Assembly (NCBI RefSeq): GCF_002878395.1
Contig: NC_061120.1
Coordinates: 116,548,705 to 116,612,704, forward strand
Direction: 5' to 3'
DNA length: 64,000 bases
Origin: Capsicum annuum
Lineage: Eukaryota; Streptophyta; Magnoliopsida; Solanales; Solanaceae
Shown: in pieces, positions 34,312-46,402 of the stretch
How positions within the stretch are numbered: the first letter of the stretch is position 1
Layout: the number at the start of each line of letters is the position of its first letter
Position numbers and translations under genes: made by a program
Notes under the pieces: model-generated
Told to the model about the DNA's origin: nothing
The model's input: the letters and a program-made list of their open reading frames with translations, nothing else
Databases searched by the model: none

Positions 34312-35713
34312 TGATGAGTGGTAAATTTACCTCTCATTTACGTCCAAATTCGGCACACTACTAAGGTAAAAGGTGCTAATGAGACAAATTGATCATTTGA
34401 ATACACTAATTCCCATCTATTATGGTATATAGGTAATGGGAAAAAAAGAAGTGAAGTGATCTTAAAAGATATCAAGAAGGTAAGGAGTAGTTCAAAAAGG
34501 CTAGAAACTAAGAGCCAGGATCAACCTCAGTTTGTGTGATCGCAATCTGAATGTCGCGATCACGAATAGTCAAGGATAGTTCAACTCACGGAGATCGCAA
34601 TATGTCCAACTTGATTGCTGGCATCCCAATCACGGGCAATAAGTGGAGATCACAATGGATTGGGATTCTCCCAAGGGAAGACTAGTCACTACACACAGTT
34701 GAATCTAATCCTTCAAAGGGAAAAATCCTTTCATTTTTGGATCATCTCCTAACAAAATTTGAAGAATATAGAGAGAAATTCCAATTACTTCGACAAGAAC
34801 AATTGTATTAAATCTTTCAAAAAGGGATATTTTCTGCTGTAATTGGAGCTTGGAATTTTGGGATTAATTTTGCATTATTTTCAATTGAGAAAATGAATGT
34901 CAACTTGGGTAATTCTTTTTTTCCTATTTTCATAAGTAGCTAAATATTAAACAAGGTACTATGTTTGAATATGGTGAAAAGTTTTGTGGGTTTTAATAGT
35001 TAGTTTAAAATCTTAGCTGATAATGGTGAGTTTTACAAAAACTTGATTGCTAAGTTTGGATTTGTAGGTGAAAGCCCTAATTTCCCCCAATTTGCACATC
35101 AACCTTAGAAGAGGGCTGTAGGTAAATAGCATTTGGATAGCTTAATTAGATATTATCTTATTACTTTACATTGTCTTAGAAAAAAGGGTGGATTATGAAT
35201 TTGCTATGTCTTAGGCATTATCCTAGAAATAGGGCTGTCCAAATGAGGCTTTGGGTGGATTTGTTTACCACACTCATGACATATCCAAAAGGATACATGG
35301 ATGATATTTTTGTTGTTTGTTTAAAAAACTAGCATCAAAATCCCTAACCTAGCCTACCCATATAGTCATCAACTAGAATTTGCATTTAATTATCATGAAC
35401 CCATGAACTATTTTCCTCTAGGAAAACATAATCCCAAGAATCTTTTCCTATTTAAAGTTTATCTCTAATTTTTGCTCTAATTTGGTAGTTTAAGTAGTTT
35501 TGTTTAAACAATCTACCAAACCATAAAACCCCTATTTTAATTTATGTATGTCATTTTATTTTTATTACGAGTATACCTTTTGTAGCACTCAAAACCCATA
35601 GGGTTTTAATACTAATTCCAATCCTCGATGATTTGACACTAACTCAAGTTGGGTTATTATACTTGACAAGGATTGCCTTGCCCATAAATCATGAAGTAAG
35701 ATGAGCGTGATCA
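34312..35713 (+). repeat. 3' LTR of element 4
   Basis: TGATGAGTGGTAAATTTACC to GCGTGATCA, 1402 bases, a near full-length match to 13743-15141. It is followed by GGTTG, the right-hand duplication. Confidence 0.85.
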
Positions 35714-35718
35714 GGTTG

Positions 35719-37042
35719 TATCATGGAAAATATGCTTATGAGATTTACGTGCTCGTGTGGGGGGCCTATGTTTATAATATTTGGTGGTTTTATGACACTG
35801 TTCGATATATGTGACTGTGTGAGGTCTTGTATGATGTTTTTGGTTTGATATTTCTATTTGTTTGATTGATTTCACTCATTTTTTGTGGGAAAAGCCTAAA
35901 TTGTAGGATTTATATTGTATCAATGACATTTTTTTGCATGTTTCACTTAATGGTTTTGGATAATATTTGATCATGGATGGTTGGTTAAATTGAGTAGATT
36001 TTTGGATCATATGTTCGCTATATTTGTTAGATATTTGATATTCTCACTTTTGTTTGTTGTGAGCATTATATTCTCACATCATATTCATTAATGAAACATT
36101 GGTACTACCATGTAAATATTGAAAATATTGATTTTTTGATAGAAAATATGACATCTTTAGAAACTTCTTTACTGATGTACGTGCCAGAGAGGAGTTAAGG
36201 ATATTGGTATTGGTAGATTGACAAACCCCAATGGGTCTTACTTTGGGAGCACAGATTGGTAGGTGTATACAACGATTGTACGATGACCTCGTGCATATCA
36301 TCTTCATCTTCATTGCATTCTATATATTATACTTATTGTGTAATTGTATTTCTGTTCTTAACTTAATATTTGCCTATTTTTTCTATCTTCTTATAATTAT
36401 GTTTAGTGCGTGTGTATATTTTTCTTCTCTCCCTTACCTATATATGTCATATGTATATATAGTAGAATTATTAGTGGAGATAGTCTGAGCTATTATTTGG
36501 GACATTTTCTGATTGCAGGTGAAGTGCCCGTAGTTTATTTTTATAGGCCTTATATTCTACTTTACTTAGTCATCCTATGATACCTACTGAGTACAAGTAG
36601 ATCGTACTCATCACTACTATGCCATTTTGGTGTAGATCCCAATATGAGTGAGTCATAGAGATAGCTGATGCCGATGACATTTGGAGTCGATTCAAAGTAG
36701 AAACTTATCTATGAAGTCGGAGTTGGGTACTACCTTTTCTTATCTAGACTATGTTTTATTGTATTCAGAGACAGAGTTTGTCCCCTTTTAGATATCCTTT
36801 GTATACTTTGACTTCAAGTTATATCAATGGTTCTTAAACTGTGGCACCAAGTTTTGGGATTTTGTTGGTATCTTGACTATACTTTGGCTAATATCATGTT
36901 TGTGTGGTTCAGCTTCACTCTAGAAGACTTGCCTTGTGTTTCTAGTATTACTTTCTTTTTTTATAACGGTTTGTGCGGTAGTCTTACTGGTCAAGGCTTG
37001 CCAAAAAGTTCCATTACGACCCTTGGTTTTTTGGTGGTGATA
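35719..37042 (+). repeat. 3' LTR of element 2, second part
   Basis: It continues the LTR cut at 13742. Near 36590-36650 it has the CCTACTGAGTACAAGTAG and TAGATCCCAATATG text characteristic of the 3' half of long Tekay-type LTRs. It ends near TTGGTGGTGATA. Joined to 12393-13742 it makes an LTR of about 2.67 kb. Open frames such as 36827-37198 span the LTR end and are chance. Confidence 0.65.
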
Positions 37043-39915
37043 GCCATTTTATCAGCCTTGGGCATATGGATAAAGTCCATTTTAGTAATAAGGAGCCGCT
37101 TAAGTAGGCATCACCTTATCGGTCAGGAAACCGCTTTAGTGGTACCCGCAATTCTAGTGCAGGACTGCTTTTGCAGATTTGTATCCCTTAATTGGTAGCT
37201 GATTAAGCTAACAATTAGACACTTTAGCGATACCTGGGGATGGATAAATCCCTTTCTTAACCCAATTATCCTTCATTTCCTTCACCATTTTACACCATTT
37301 TTGGGTGTTTAAAAAGGGGAATAAGTGGGGGATCATCCATTGAAGCCAAGGTAAGTTAGGATAACACTCCTTGGTTATTTTCCATTGATTTTCACATCAA
37401 TTTCCATCCTACATCATGGTAAATTCTAAGAAATTAGTTCTTTAATCCTCAAATATCTGGGGCTAATTAGGGCCCTAATTGCACTCAACTTTTAAGCACA
37501 CATTCCTTGTCCTTCTAGGGACCTTGTGATAGATTTAACTTTGTATGCCATTTTTCTTACCCCACAGTCCTATTCATGACTCAAATTCTGACATGATCCT
37601 TTATATAGAAATATGAGACTAATATTGCACCAAATGATGTTTAGATTAATGTTATGATAGTGCGGCCACATTTAGGGATCATGGAGCAAAGATAGATGAT
37701 TTATGGATGATTCAAGGACTTGCAGTTCAACATCAAGGAAAGCCTCTGTCTACTTTTGTTCATGATATAGTGTATTATATATATTTCATGGTATGTAAGA
37801 ATGGTAGGATATATTATGGGTCGAATACCATGACCTATCCTAATTTAGGAGTTTGGGGATAAAAGGGTGGATAGACCCTTAAGATGATATCCTTGTTATG
37901 CCTATAGGATCCTAATACCCTAGAGTGCTAACACATTATATATAGATGAGGATAGGACCCTTTAGTATAAGTTTACTACTTGACTGGGTGGAATATCATG
38001 CTTACCCAGATTATTGTATTACTGTGATGACATTCTTATGATATTAAGCCCGAGGTCGTAATATCGATATTAGTTTGACTGTGGGTGAGTGATCTATTCT
38101 TTTAAAGGACATAATCATTGTCTATGAACGTATTGTTTGGATACTGGTGACAACATGGATAGATTCGATATATTTTTGCTCACTTAGTGGTACGATTCAA
38201 ACTAAAATCATGATTTTACTACTATTTTCATAAAAAAGAATTTATTCCCAGTTTTCACTATTAAAAAAGATTCTTTCATAATGGAAATTATAATACGTTA
38301 ATGGATGATTTATGTTTTTTTGAAATTAAAAATAATGTTTTAAAGGTTTGACGTAGATTGATTCCGATGCATGGTTTTACTACTACTATTTGCTTTAACC
38401 GAGAGAGATTATGACCCTTTCTACATTTATATGATGATTTAGTCTTGGAGTTGATCACAAGAAATTAATTTAATGACTTACACTCTTTTATCCATGATTT
38501 ATTCAATGCATTTATTTTATATTCATCGCTCTAGTACTAGAAAGAGTGGATAGATGAGGATGATGTTCAGAAAACCTAGATCTGGACCAGGACAGTGCAT
38601 ACGAGTACTCCCAAACCCCGAAGGGGCCCCTTCATGTATTATTTGTTGTACTAGAGAAGCAAGGCTGTCACATGTCCTGCCTTTGCGAGGCATTGAGTTG
38701 GAGGAGGTATATACACTCGGTTACATTATGACACTTGGATCATTTATGTTATCATGCATTTACTTGCATTCATTCATGTATGTACATAGCCTATAACTAG
38801 TATATTGTTTGATTCTAATATCTATCAGTCTTATGGGGGGCTGCATGGGTATAGGTTATGAGTGCTACTTCTTTTGTGTTGTGCGCTGATTAAACCTTCT
38901 ATTTATATGGCCCAGTTAACATATTATTTATTAGGACAAGCCGATTATTATGTTGTTTTTATTATGGATAGTTCATGTGAGGTTGATTATGGACATCTAC
39001 TGAGGTTGGAAATATGATTTCGATTCTTTTATTTGACAATAATTATATTACATAAAATTATCTAATGGTTAGACATTGTTACTATAGGCCAAGATCATGT
39101 TTGTATTAGCTTTCCTACTTTATTAGGATTCCCTCGAGAGGTTAAGTTGAGCTTGTACGTTTGAGTTAGCATTGTGTATATATGTATATACATATAGCTA
39201 TGGTATTACCGTTTATCCCTCTCTTGCTCTTATTTATTCATATTTTGTCTGTATCCCTTGGCTATGTATACTACTATATATCCCTCTTCTATCCATTTTT
39301 GTATATTGGCAAGTGATATATGTTATAGTGCTTTACTACCTGAGTATGGATACAATATAATAGTTCATCTTTATTGCCTCCCTAGTTTATTATGTTAGGT
39401 TCCTGGACATTTGGTTTTAGTTATATTTCTACTTGCATGTTTTCTATATTTGCATCATCTTTGGAGCTCTGTTGGTAGTTGCCTACTGAGTATCACATGT
39501 TTTTTACTCATGCCACACATCTAACACCTGGACATTATAGTACAGGTTCTCACCATTATGGTTGGCATCTTGCGGAATAGCTTTGGATTGGAGATATAAG
39601 GTGAGCTCCTGGAATTTGGAGTATCACTATTCTCCCTCTTATGGATTAGACCTATCTTTATTTTGTATTCGAAGACATTACATGTATACTCATTTAGTGC
39701 TTCTTTTGTATTCTTATTATTCTAGAAGTTCATGTACTGATTCCACTAGTTTTTGGGACTGTCTTGATTATATTTGTCCATTTTTCAAATTTAATCCACT
39801 ATCTTCATGCATTTCTATTAGTAGTCAATTATCAACAGTTCTTGACAACAGATTGACTTACCTACTGGTGGGTTATAATAGGTTCCATCATAATCTAAGA
39901 AATTGGATCGTTAAA
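37043..39915 (+). repeat. Element 7: partial 5' LTR (about 2.9 kb)
   Basis: It lacks an LTR start; it begins mid-patch (CCGCTTAAG, CCGCTTTAG words to 37240) where element 2 ends. Donor-like CCAAG/GTAAG lies at about 37346-37355, with a complementary CCTTGG at 37369. The later text is homologous to the inverted LTR of element 8 (for example 37990-38220 against 42050-42250). It ends near TTGGATCGTTAAA. Several open frames lie inside (38554-38796, 39172-39360, 39562-39921); none shows a domain. Confidence 0.65.
38620..38633. repeat. Perfect 14-bp palindrome
   Basis: GAAGGGGCCCCTTC in the element 7 LTR, inside a locally GC-rich stretch. Function unknown; it may be chance. Confidence 0.4.
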
Positions 39916-39917
39916 AA

Positions 39918-40346
39918 TTAGTATAAGAGGCAGATTTACTAGTGTGTTTCTACAAGAGCTAAGTGTCTAGTAGAGTCTTGTGGATCAGTCCCGAGACATT
40001 CATTTCCTAATTTCGGGAGGCTATGAGTTATTTTTAGGAAATTGCGTTCTTGATTCCTTTTTGTGTGTCAGTATTTCTAAGAGCCTCAAGTGCATTCTTT
40101 GACTCCATTTTGTTCCAAATATATGATATGAGGTTATCAATAGATACAAATGGGACTTCGACATGAATTTCTAGAGTTTTAGCACAATGTTGGACTAGGG
40201 AGTCATAGATTAATAAAGAAGATCTTCCATGTCAGCTAGAGGCTTTAAGTCCAACCTAGGCTCCCATAGAGTTTGCCACCACTTCAGCCCTTTAAGATTT
40301 AGTATTAGGGATTTCAAGTCTTTTTATTGATACCTCACCTATAGAG
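39918..40346 (+). mobile_element. Primer site and leader of element 7
   Basis: TTAGTATAAGAGG (39918-39930) is a decayed TTGGTATCAGAGC primer site. The following CTAGTAGAGTCTTGTGGATC and CGGGAGGCTATGAG text is the usual leader of Tekay-type elements. No gag frame survives before element 8 starts at 40347. Confidence 0.6.
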
Positions 40347-43300
40347 TGCCACAACCTAATTTCTCAGTTCATGATAAAACCTACTATAACCCACTAGTAG
40401 GTAAGCCAACCCGTAGTCTAGTACTTCTTATGACAGACTACAAAGAGAAATAAGAGGATAATGAAAAATAAATATAATATAGGACTAATACATGTAAGAC
40501 CATTCCAAAACATGGTGGAATGAGTACAAAAGTTTCTAATATAATAAGAATACACAATGAAGTATCATATGATATATAAGTACAACCCATCTCTAAATAA
40601 AACATAGAGATTAGTCTAATCCATAAGAGAGAGAATAGTAATACTCTGAATGCCAGGAGCTCGCCCTAATTCTCCAATCCATAGCTGCTCCGCACGATGC
40701 ACAAAACAACAACGAGAACCGTAACTATGATCTGCAGGCAGCAGAAGTTAAGTATAAGTAAAAAAACACATGGTACTTTGTAGGCAACTGCAAACTGAGC
40801 TCCAAAGGTAATGCAAATATAGATAAAATGCAAGAAAGAATGTAAACTACATCCAAATATCAAGGAAGCTAACATAATAAAACTAATAACGCACTAAGGA
40901 TGAACTATCTTAACCTTTTCATACTCAAGCACTAAGCACTGCTCCATATATCATTGATTCAAATACAAAATAATGTATAAAAGAAGGATATATAGTATTA
41001 TAAAAGGCCAAGGAATTGATATATAACATGAATAAATAAACAAGGAGAGAAATATACCTTAAAACCATAACTATATATATTTATGTACATATAGGTGTAC
41101 AAAACTAACTCAAAGGTACACCATAAGACAACCACACTAGTATCTTAAGGCTTCCTAATCATAGAGAACTGATGTTAGCATAAATAGGCTTCCTAATTCA
41201 AATGTCTAAATATGAGTTAACTATCCATGATAAAATTACTGTAAAAGAAAGGAATGAGAAACACACCTCCTATCTTAGACCAACCCAATAGTCAACCTTC
41301 CATGAACTAACCATAATAACTAGCTAGTCTAGACAAATAATACCTAAACTGGGCACCATAAACCAGAAGTTCCAATTAGCACACAGCACACAACAAGCTA
41401 CACTTATAATCAATACCTACGCAACCCTCATAAAGCAGATAGATAAAGGAACCAATTAAAATATTGGTAATAGGAAATGCGTATATAAGAATGAATGCAA
41501 CTAAAGAGATAATACCATAATCAATTCAAGTGCCATAATGTAACCCAATATATACACCTTCTCTATCTTGATAATTCAAAAAGGAAGGACCTATGCTGAC
41601 CTATCTTCTCCGGTATGATGGCTTATATATGAAAAGGTCCCTAGGAGGTTCGAGAATACCCATACACACCAACCTAGTCTGATACAAGATTTCTAATAAC
41701 CATCATCATCAATACCATTCTACTCCATCTATTGTTAAAGCAATGTATATATAATAAATGCATAAACTTGAATCGAGGCTAAAAGAGTGTAATTCTGTGA
41801 ATCCATTTCTCGGGATAAACACTGAGACTAAATCTTCATAAAAGTCTAGAAAGGATCAGAATCTTTCTCGACCAATGTAAATAGTAGTGATAAAACCATG
41901 GGATGGAATCTATCTTGGTCATTTTTCTAAACATAAGTTTTGGTTCCAAAATCTCATCATCCATTAAGGTGGTGCGATTCTAGTTATGAAAGAATCCACT
42001 ATAAAAGTAAGAAGTTGGAATAAATTCTTTTTTTAGAAACACAGTAGTATAACAATGTTTTTACTTTGAATCATACCATTTAGTGAGCATGAAAGTACCA
42101 AATCCATGCAATATCATTAGCAGTATCCAGACAACACCATTATAAGCATTTAAATGTAAATAGATTAAACCATGTCCTTTTCAAGGATAAATCACTCACT
42201 CGAAATCAAACTAATATCATAAGCACGGCCTATGACCCAATGATATATAAGCGTCATAACCATATCATAATTTGGGAAACCATCATAATCTACTAGAAAG
42301 TGATAAACCTTATACTAAAGTGCTATTGGCCTCAACTATATCTAAGATGGTATTAACCTAGGATAATAGGATTCTAGAAGCAGAATAAGTACTTCATCTT
42401 AAGGGTCGACTCTCAATTCCATTCATCGATACTCCTAAATTAGGCTAAGTTATGGTGTCTATCCATAATTATATCCTAACATCCTTATCTAACATACAAC
42501 ACATCTAATACACTATCTCATGAATAATTGTAAACAGAAGACTAACTCGATGCACAACTACAAGTCCTCGAGTTGTCTACAAATCGACCTCCTTTTCTCC
42601 ACGATCTAGATATGTCACCATGCCATTAAAATGGTAATAAACACATCACAAGGAGTAAATTATACCCATATTGCAATACAAATAGTGTTAAAATTTGGGT
42701 TGAGAATAGGCTCGCAGGGCCTGCAGGGCCTATAAATAAAATTCAAAATTAAATCTGTCATAATGTCCTGTAAGGAAAAGGAATGTGTTCTCAAAAGTTG
42801 AGAACAAAGAAAGTGTAAGTCCAGCCTCAAATCAACTATAAAGTTTAGGAATTTTAAGACCTAAATCTAAGAATTTACATAAAAAGGATGGAATTTAATG
42901 GGGAAAAGTAATAGGAAATGACAAAGTAGTGTTGAACTAACTAACTTAGATCAATGGATTATTGTAACCACTTTACCTCTTCTAAAACTCTCAAAAATTG
43001 TAAGAATGGACTAAGAAAGGAAGGGGAAAATCTAGTGAAGAAAGTGATACAACACCAGCAGGATTTTCTTAAGCGATCAAATGATCGCTTAAGAGAACCA
43101 AAGATCGCTTAATCAATCCACAATGACAGGTAGCCCTTCAATTAAGTGGTCCAGTCTTTCGTAAGTGAACTTCCCTTAAGTAACCTAGTATCTCATAAGT
43201 GACCTTCACTTAAGCAATAATGTTTCAACTTATGTGACTGGGAAAAGGGGGGAAGGACCAAGCTTGTCTCTTAAGTGATCAAATGATCACTCAAGAAATC

Positions 43301-43857
43301 ATCACTTAAGCGACCAAAGTGTCTCTTAATTGATCACACCAGTTGATGCCAAGCACTATATTTTTCTAAGTCCAAATGGACTCTGATCGGGTTCTCAAAA
43401 TTCATTCAAAATCCCGTGTGCCAAAATAAAAACTGCTACCAAATAAAATTTGATGTTCCAGACTCAATTGAACCATCAAAAATTTCATCCAAGATCATTT
43501 TGAATAAATATAGGTCCCACACCTATAGTTCTATTTTTCATAAAATCTGCCCAATAGCCCAATATAAGTCTGAAAGCATCAGGACCTAAACCAACTATCC
43601 CCTAGCCTAAATCAATGTTCTGGAGCTATAATGCTATCGTAATTCTTATTCAATGGCATCTACTAAGAGTTTGGGTCTGAGACAAAATCCTAAAAAAAAA
43701 ACTACAAAATAAAAAAATGAGCCTAAAACCCAAATAAACTATTTTATAAGTGAATCAACAGTTTTGGCAAGAAATAAATGACATGAAGTCATTGTAGGAG
43801 GGCTTAAAATACTACAAATACACATATATCAAAGAAATGACCTAGAGGGTCATTATA
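40347..43857 (-). repeat. Element 8: LTR on the minus strand (3.5 kb)
   Basis: On the minus strand it starts TATAATGACCCTC at 43857, after a purine-rich tract, and ends near 40347 (TGCCACAACC on the plus strand). It is homologous over most of its length to the element 7 LTR in opposite orientation. A patch of iterated GATCGCTTAAG-type words lies at 43050-43340. A donor-like GAG/GTAAAG lies on the minus strand near 42980. No coding content. Confidence 0.7.
43050..43340 (-). repeat. Iterated GATCGCTTAAG-type words in the element 8 LTR
   Basis: Words such as AAGCGATCA, GATCGCTTAAG, GATCACTCAAG and CACTTAAGCGACC recur about a dozen times. Several are arranged as short inverted pairs, for example AAGCGATCAAATGATCGCTT at 43072-43091. 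The position in the LTR matches the CG-rich patches of the other families. Confidence 0.55.
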
Positions 43858-43875
43858 ATATCCACTCTTAAAAAG
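43858..43875 (-). other. Polypurine tract of element 8
   Basis: Reverse complement of ATATCCACTCTTAAAAAG, immediately before the LTR start on the minus strand and followed by the usual GATGAAATTC-like pre-tract text. Confidence 0.6.
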
Positions 43876-46004
43876 AATTTCATCTTTGAAAATGAATGGA
43901 TCGGAGGAGCATGAAATATGGAACGGATGAAGTACTTGGCTCGCATACTCCGAGCAAAATTACCTGATAACCTCCAAGAAGAGACAATGGTTACAAGCCA
44001 TTTTACTATATGGATATCTTTTTCCCCTAACTTATTTTCTTCATTTCTTAAATGGCAAAAACTTACCCTTCATAACTAACTGACATCACATGTACTGAGG
44101 AAGGCTGGCATACATAAAGCTAAGCCATAACACACTAAGGTCACCATATACTAGCACAAAAAAGTGAAGATTAATCAAAGACAAATGAAATCCAATTCAT
44201 GAATCATACATCCAAATACAATACCCATATATAACCTCATTTTTCCTTTCCAAACCTGATATCTACTCTACACCAAGAAGAAAGTCACTTGAGTTTTACC
44301 AGCGCAACTCCATCGCAATATCTCCAAAAAAAATCCGATCAACCAAAAATCAATAATGGCAAGCATGAGAATAAGCCCATTGGGTGATACTGATCCATAC
44401 AAATAGAGATAACCAAGGTTTGAAGCCTACTGCAATACTGCAACTAGTCTAAATAACCCTTAAAACTGATAGTCGAGAGTCTTGAGCATAATCATTCACT
44501 TTAGAATCCTCTCTAGGATATCCCATCAACAGAGGACAAAGCCATGTTGAATCCAACTCGATGATACTAATCCCATTAAGTAGATTATCTAAAATTATGA
44601 TGAAAACTAAAAACCAAATTTAAGAGAAAAATAAACCCTATTTAAGTGCCAATGAGCTATCATTCAGACATTAATTAACTAGAACCAATTTAAACTAAGA
44701 AGACAAAATAGGTAGACAAGGAGAAGGCTTAGCTAGCCTATAAACAACTACTCAGCTAACACAAATATGAAAATAGTGGCTGCAACCAAACTACTTCATC
44801 AAAAATTATGACTTTAGCTTCGAAGATGGACTAATCAATCCCAACCATCAAAACTAATCCTATAGATGTGCAAGTATTCATGCTCAAAATCTATCATAAC
44901 CCCAAAAGTGCTAAATTCAAATGGAAGTAAGAAAGTCAAAATGAAGGCAAACAGCTAACTCACTCTCACTATCCTAGATTAGGCATATCCCTACTAGATA
45001 AACCTAGAGCAGATGTCAAAATATAGTTGAAGAAAAAATATCAATAGAGGATAAACCATAGGTCAAAAGCACAATAATTAAATTTATATCCACCCAAAGG
45101 CCTGAATTATCAAATCATACCAAAAAACTCACAAGGTTAAAAATAATGCTTGCAATAGATAAAAACTTTAGCAACTCACAGAAATGCAGCCTTAGCCAAA
45201 AATTTGTCAATCCAATACTCCATCTCAATAATAAATACCTAAAATACCAACTAAAGATACGATTACAAGAAAGATCACCTATATCCACTTTTCCTAACTA
45301 TACTAGAACAAAAACTACATCACAGTAAGATTGAAGTATTCAACTCCACAATAATACCAAGATCAACTATCACTAGCAGACGAACCCAAGAAACCTAAAA
45401 TATAAATCCAAGACCTCTGAACATCAACAACAAGAACACTAGCACATGATGAACTAACTAATTCAAAAGAATGGGTCCCAAACTAATCAACCTCAAAATC
45501 AACTCTAAATCCATAACAAAACAAAAGAGAGCTGACTGATCACCTCCTTGATAGCCCACTCAACAACTAATAGATGTTTGCCAATAGAAGAGGAAAATAA
45601 CCAACCTTACTTTACTATATTAGAGAAATCCTCCAACCAATCTTGTCGTCTAAGCCAACAAATAAAAATTACAACAAAGAGAATTCTAACTAGATAATCC
45701 TTGTGTACACAGATACAAAGGATGATTTTGATCAATATGAAACAATAAAAATAATAACAATAGCAATAGAAATGCTAGTATGAATAGTATGTGGTGCCAA
45801 AAATAAAATCAAGAACAAGTGTCACTATATGGCCATAAGAAGACCAATATGCCATAGTAATAGGACTCGAACGCAAATAGTAAACCCTCAAGAATAATAT
45901 AAAAAGTGATGCACTCTTTCTACTACTGCAAGAAATTATTTATAGGGATAGCCGTGTAATCATTAACTTTATATAAAGGCATACAACAATCAATATTTTG
46001 ATAC
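43876..46004 (-). mobile_element. Element 8: internal tail without recognisable coding
   Basis: About 2.1 kb upstream (minus sense) of the polypurine tract. It is A-rich on the plus strand. I find no reverse transcriptase, RNase H, integrase or chromodomain segment in either orientation. The open stretch 45146-45328 shows no domain. By position it is a long 3' noncoding region or captured DNA. The exact right edge with element 9 is uncertain (about 45950-46005). Confidence 0.4.
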
Positions 46005-46181
46005 CACATTCATATTTATTTACAGATTTGAACCTTATGGCATATGTTTTCTCCTATTTCCATAATCATTATAGTATTTATTACATAGTTATTATAGCAG
46101 GTACCAGTCATGTGTTAGCTTGTGGTCCTTCAAGATTATGAGCATCATGTAGCATCTAGGGTACAGATTCGAGGCATTACA
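46005..46181 (+). repeat. Element 9: 5' LTR stub
   Basis: From TTTGAACCTTATGGC through the ATGTAGCATCTAGGGTAC-like text to GAGGCATTACA, it matches the last 175 bases of the element 1 and element 3 LTRs. The rest of the LTR is missing. Confidence 0.75.
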
Positions 46182-46185
46182 AATT

Positions 46186-46198
46186 TGGTATCAGACCC
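46186..46198 (+). other. Primer binding site of element 9 (iMet tRNA)
   Basis: TGGTATCAGACCC lies four bases after the LTR end and differs from the consensus TGGTATCAGAGCC at only one or two positions. Confidence 0.8.
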
Positions 46199-46379
46199 TA
46201 AGGTTCAATAGAGTCCTAGGATGTCTGAAAGCTACATCTAGTAGAGTCTTTTGCATGGGTGTGAAGTATGCCACACTTATGGATAGGAAGATATGAGATG
46301 TTTAAAGAAAAGTTTCCCTTCTTTAAGTATTCATGTTGTGCGAGTGAGGATGAGCTCCAGTTAAACTCTCATTCTAATT

Positions 46380-46398
46380 CTTTCTCTTTCATTTATAG
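46380..46398 (+). promoter_or_regulatory. Splice-acceptor-like site before gag of element 9
   Basis: A pyrimidine-rich run (TTTCTCTTTC) ends ATTTATAG at 46398, four bases before the gag ATG at 46403. It parallels the sites in elements 6 and 11. The matching LTR donor is missing here because the LTR is truncated. Confidence 0.5.
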
Positions 46399-46402
46399 AC
46401 AT

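Larger units (their letters stand above)
13743..35713 (+). mobile_element. Element 4: Athila-like Ty3/gypsy element with two nested insertions
   Basis: The paired LTRs (13743-15141 and 34312-35713) are of nearly equal length (1399 and 1402 bases), both starting TGATGAGTGG and ending GATCA. The primer site has the Asp-tRNA form typical of Athila-type elements. The gag and pol pieces are of that lineage. Its own sequence is 13743-16307, 23033-24577 and 33314-35713; the rest is elements 5 and 6. Protease and most of integrase are missing, lost beside the two insertions. Confidence 0.8.
5717..37042 (+). mobile_element. Element 2: Tekay/Del-like Ty3/gypsy chromovirus, 5'-truncated and split
   Basis: The domain order gag, protease, reverse transcriptase, RNase H, integrase, chromodomain, 3' LTR is that of a Ty3/gypsy chromovirus. 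It starts inside gag where element 1 ends, so its 5' LTR would lie left of the window. Its reverse transcriptase is split by solo LTR element 3 (7222-9848) and its 3' LTR by element 4 (13743-35713). When those are removed, the flanking pieces read on in order. The 3' LTR ends against the middle of the element 7 LTR, so element 2 probably inserted into element 7. Confidence 0.75.

Noticed and set aside
36231..37198. Several open frames of 80-120 codons
   Set aside because: They lie in or across the end of the element 2 LTR and read as hydrophobic T-rich translation without domain features.
39562..39921. Open frame of 119 codons before the element 7 primer site
   Set aside because: It ends exactly over the LTR end, and the inverted LTR of element 8 shows no matching frame.
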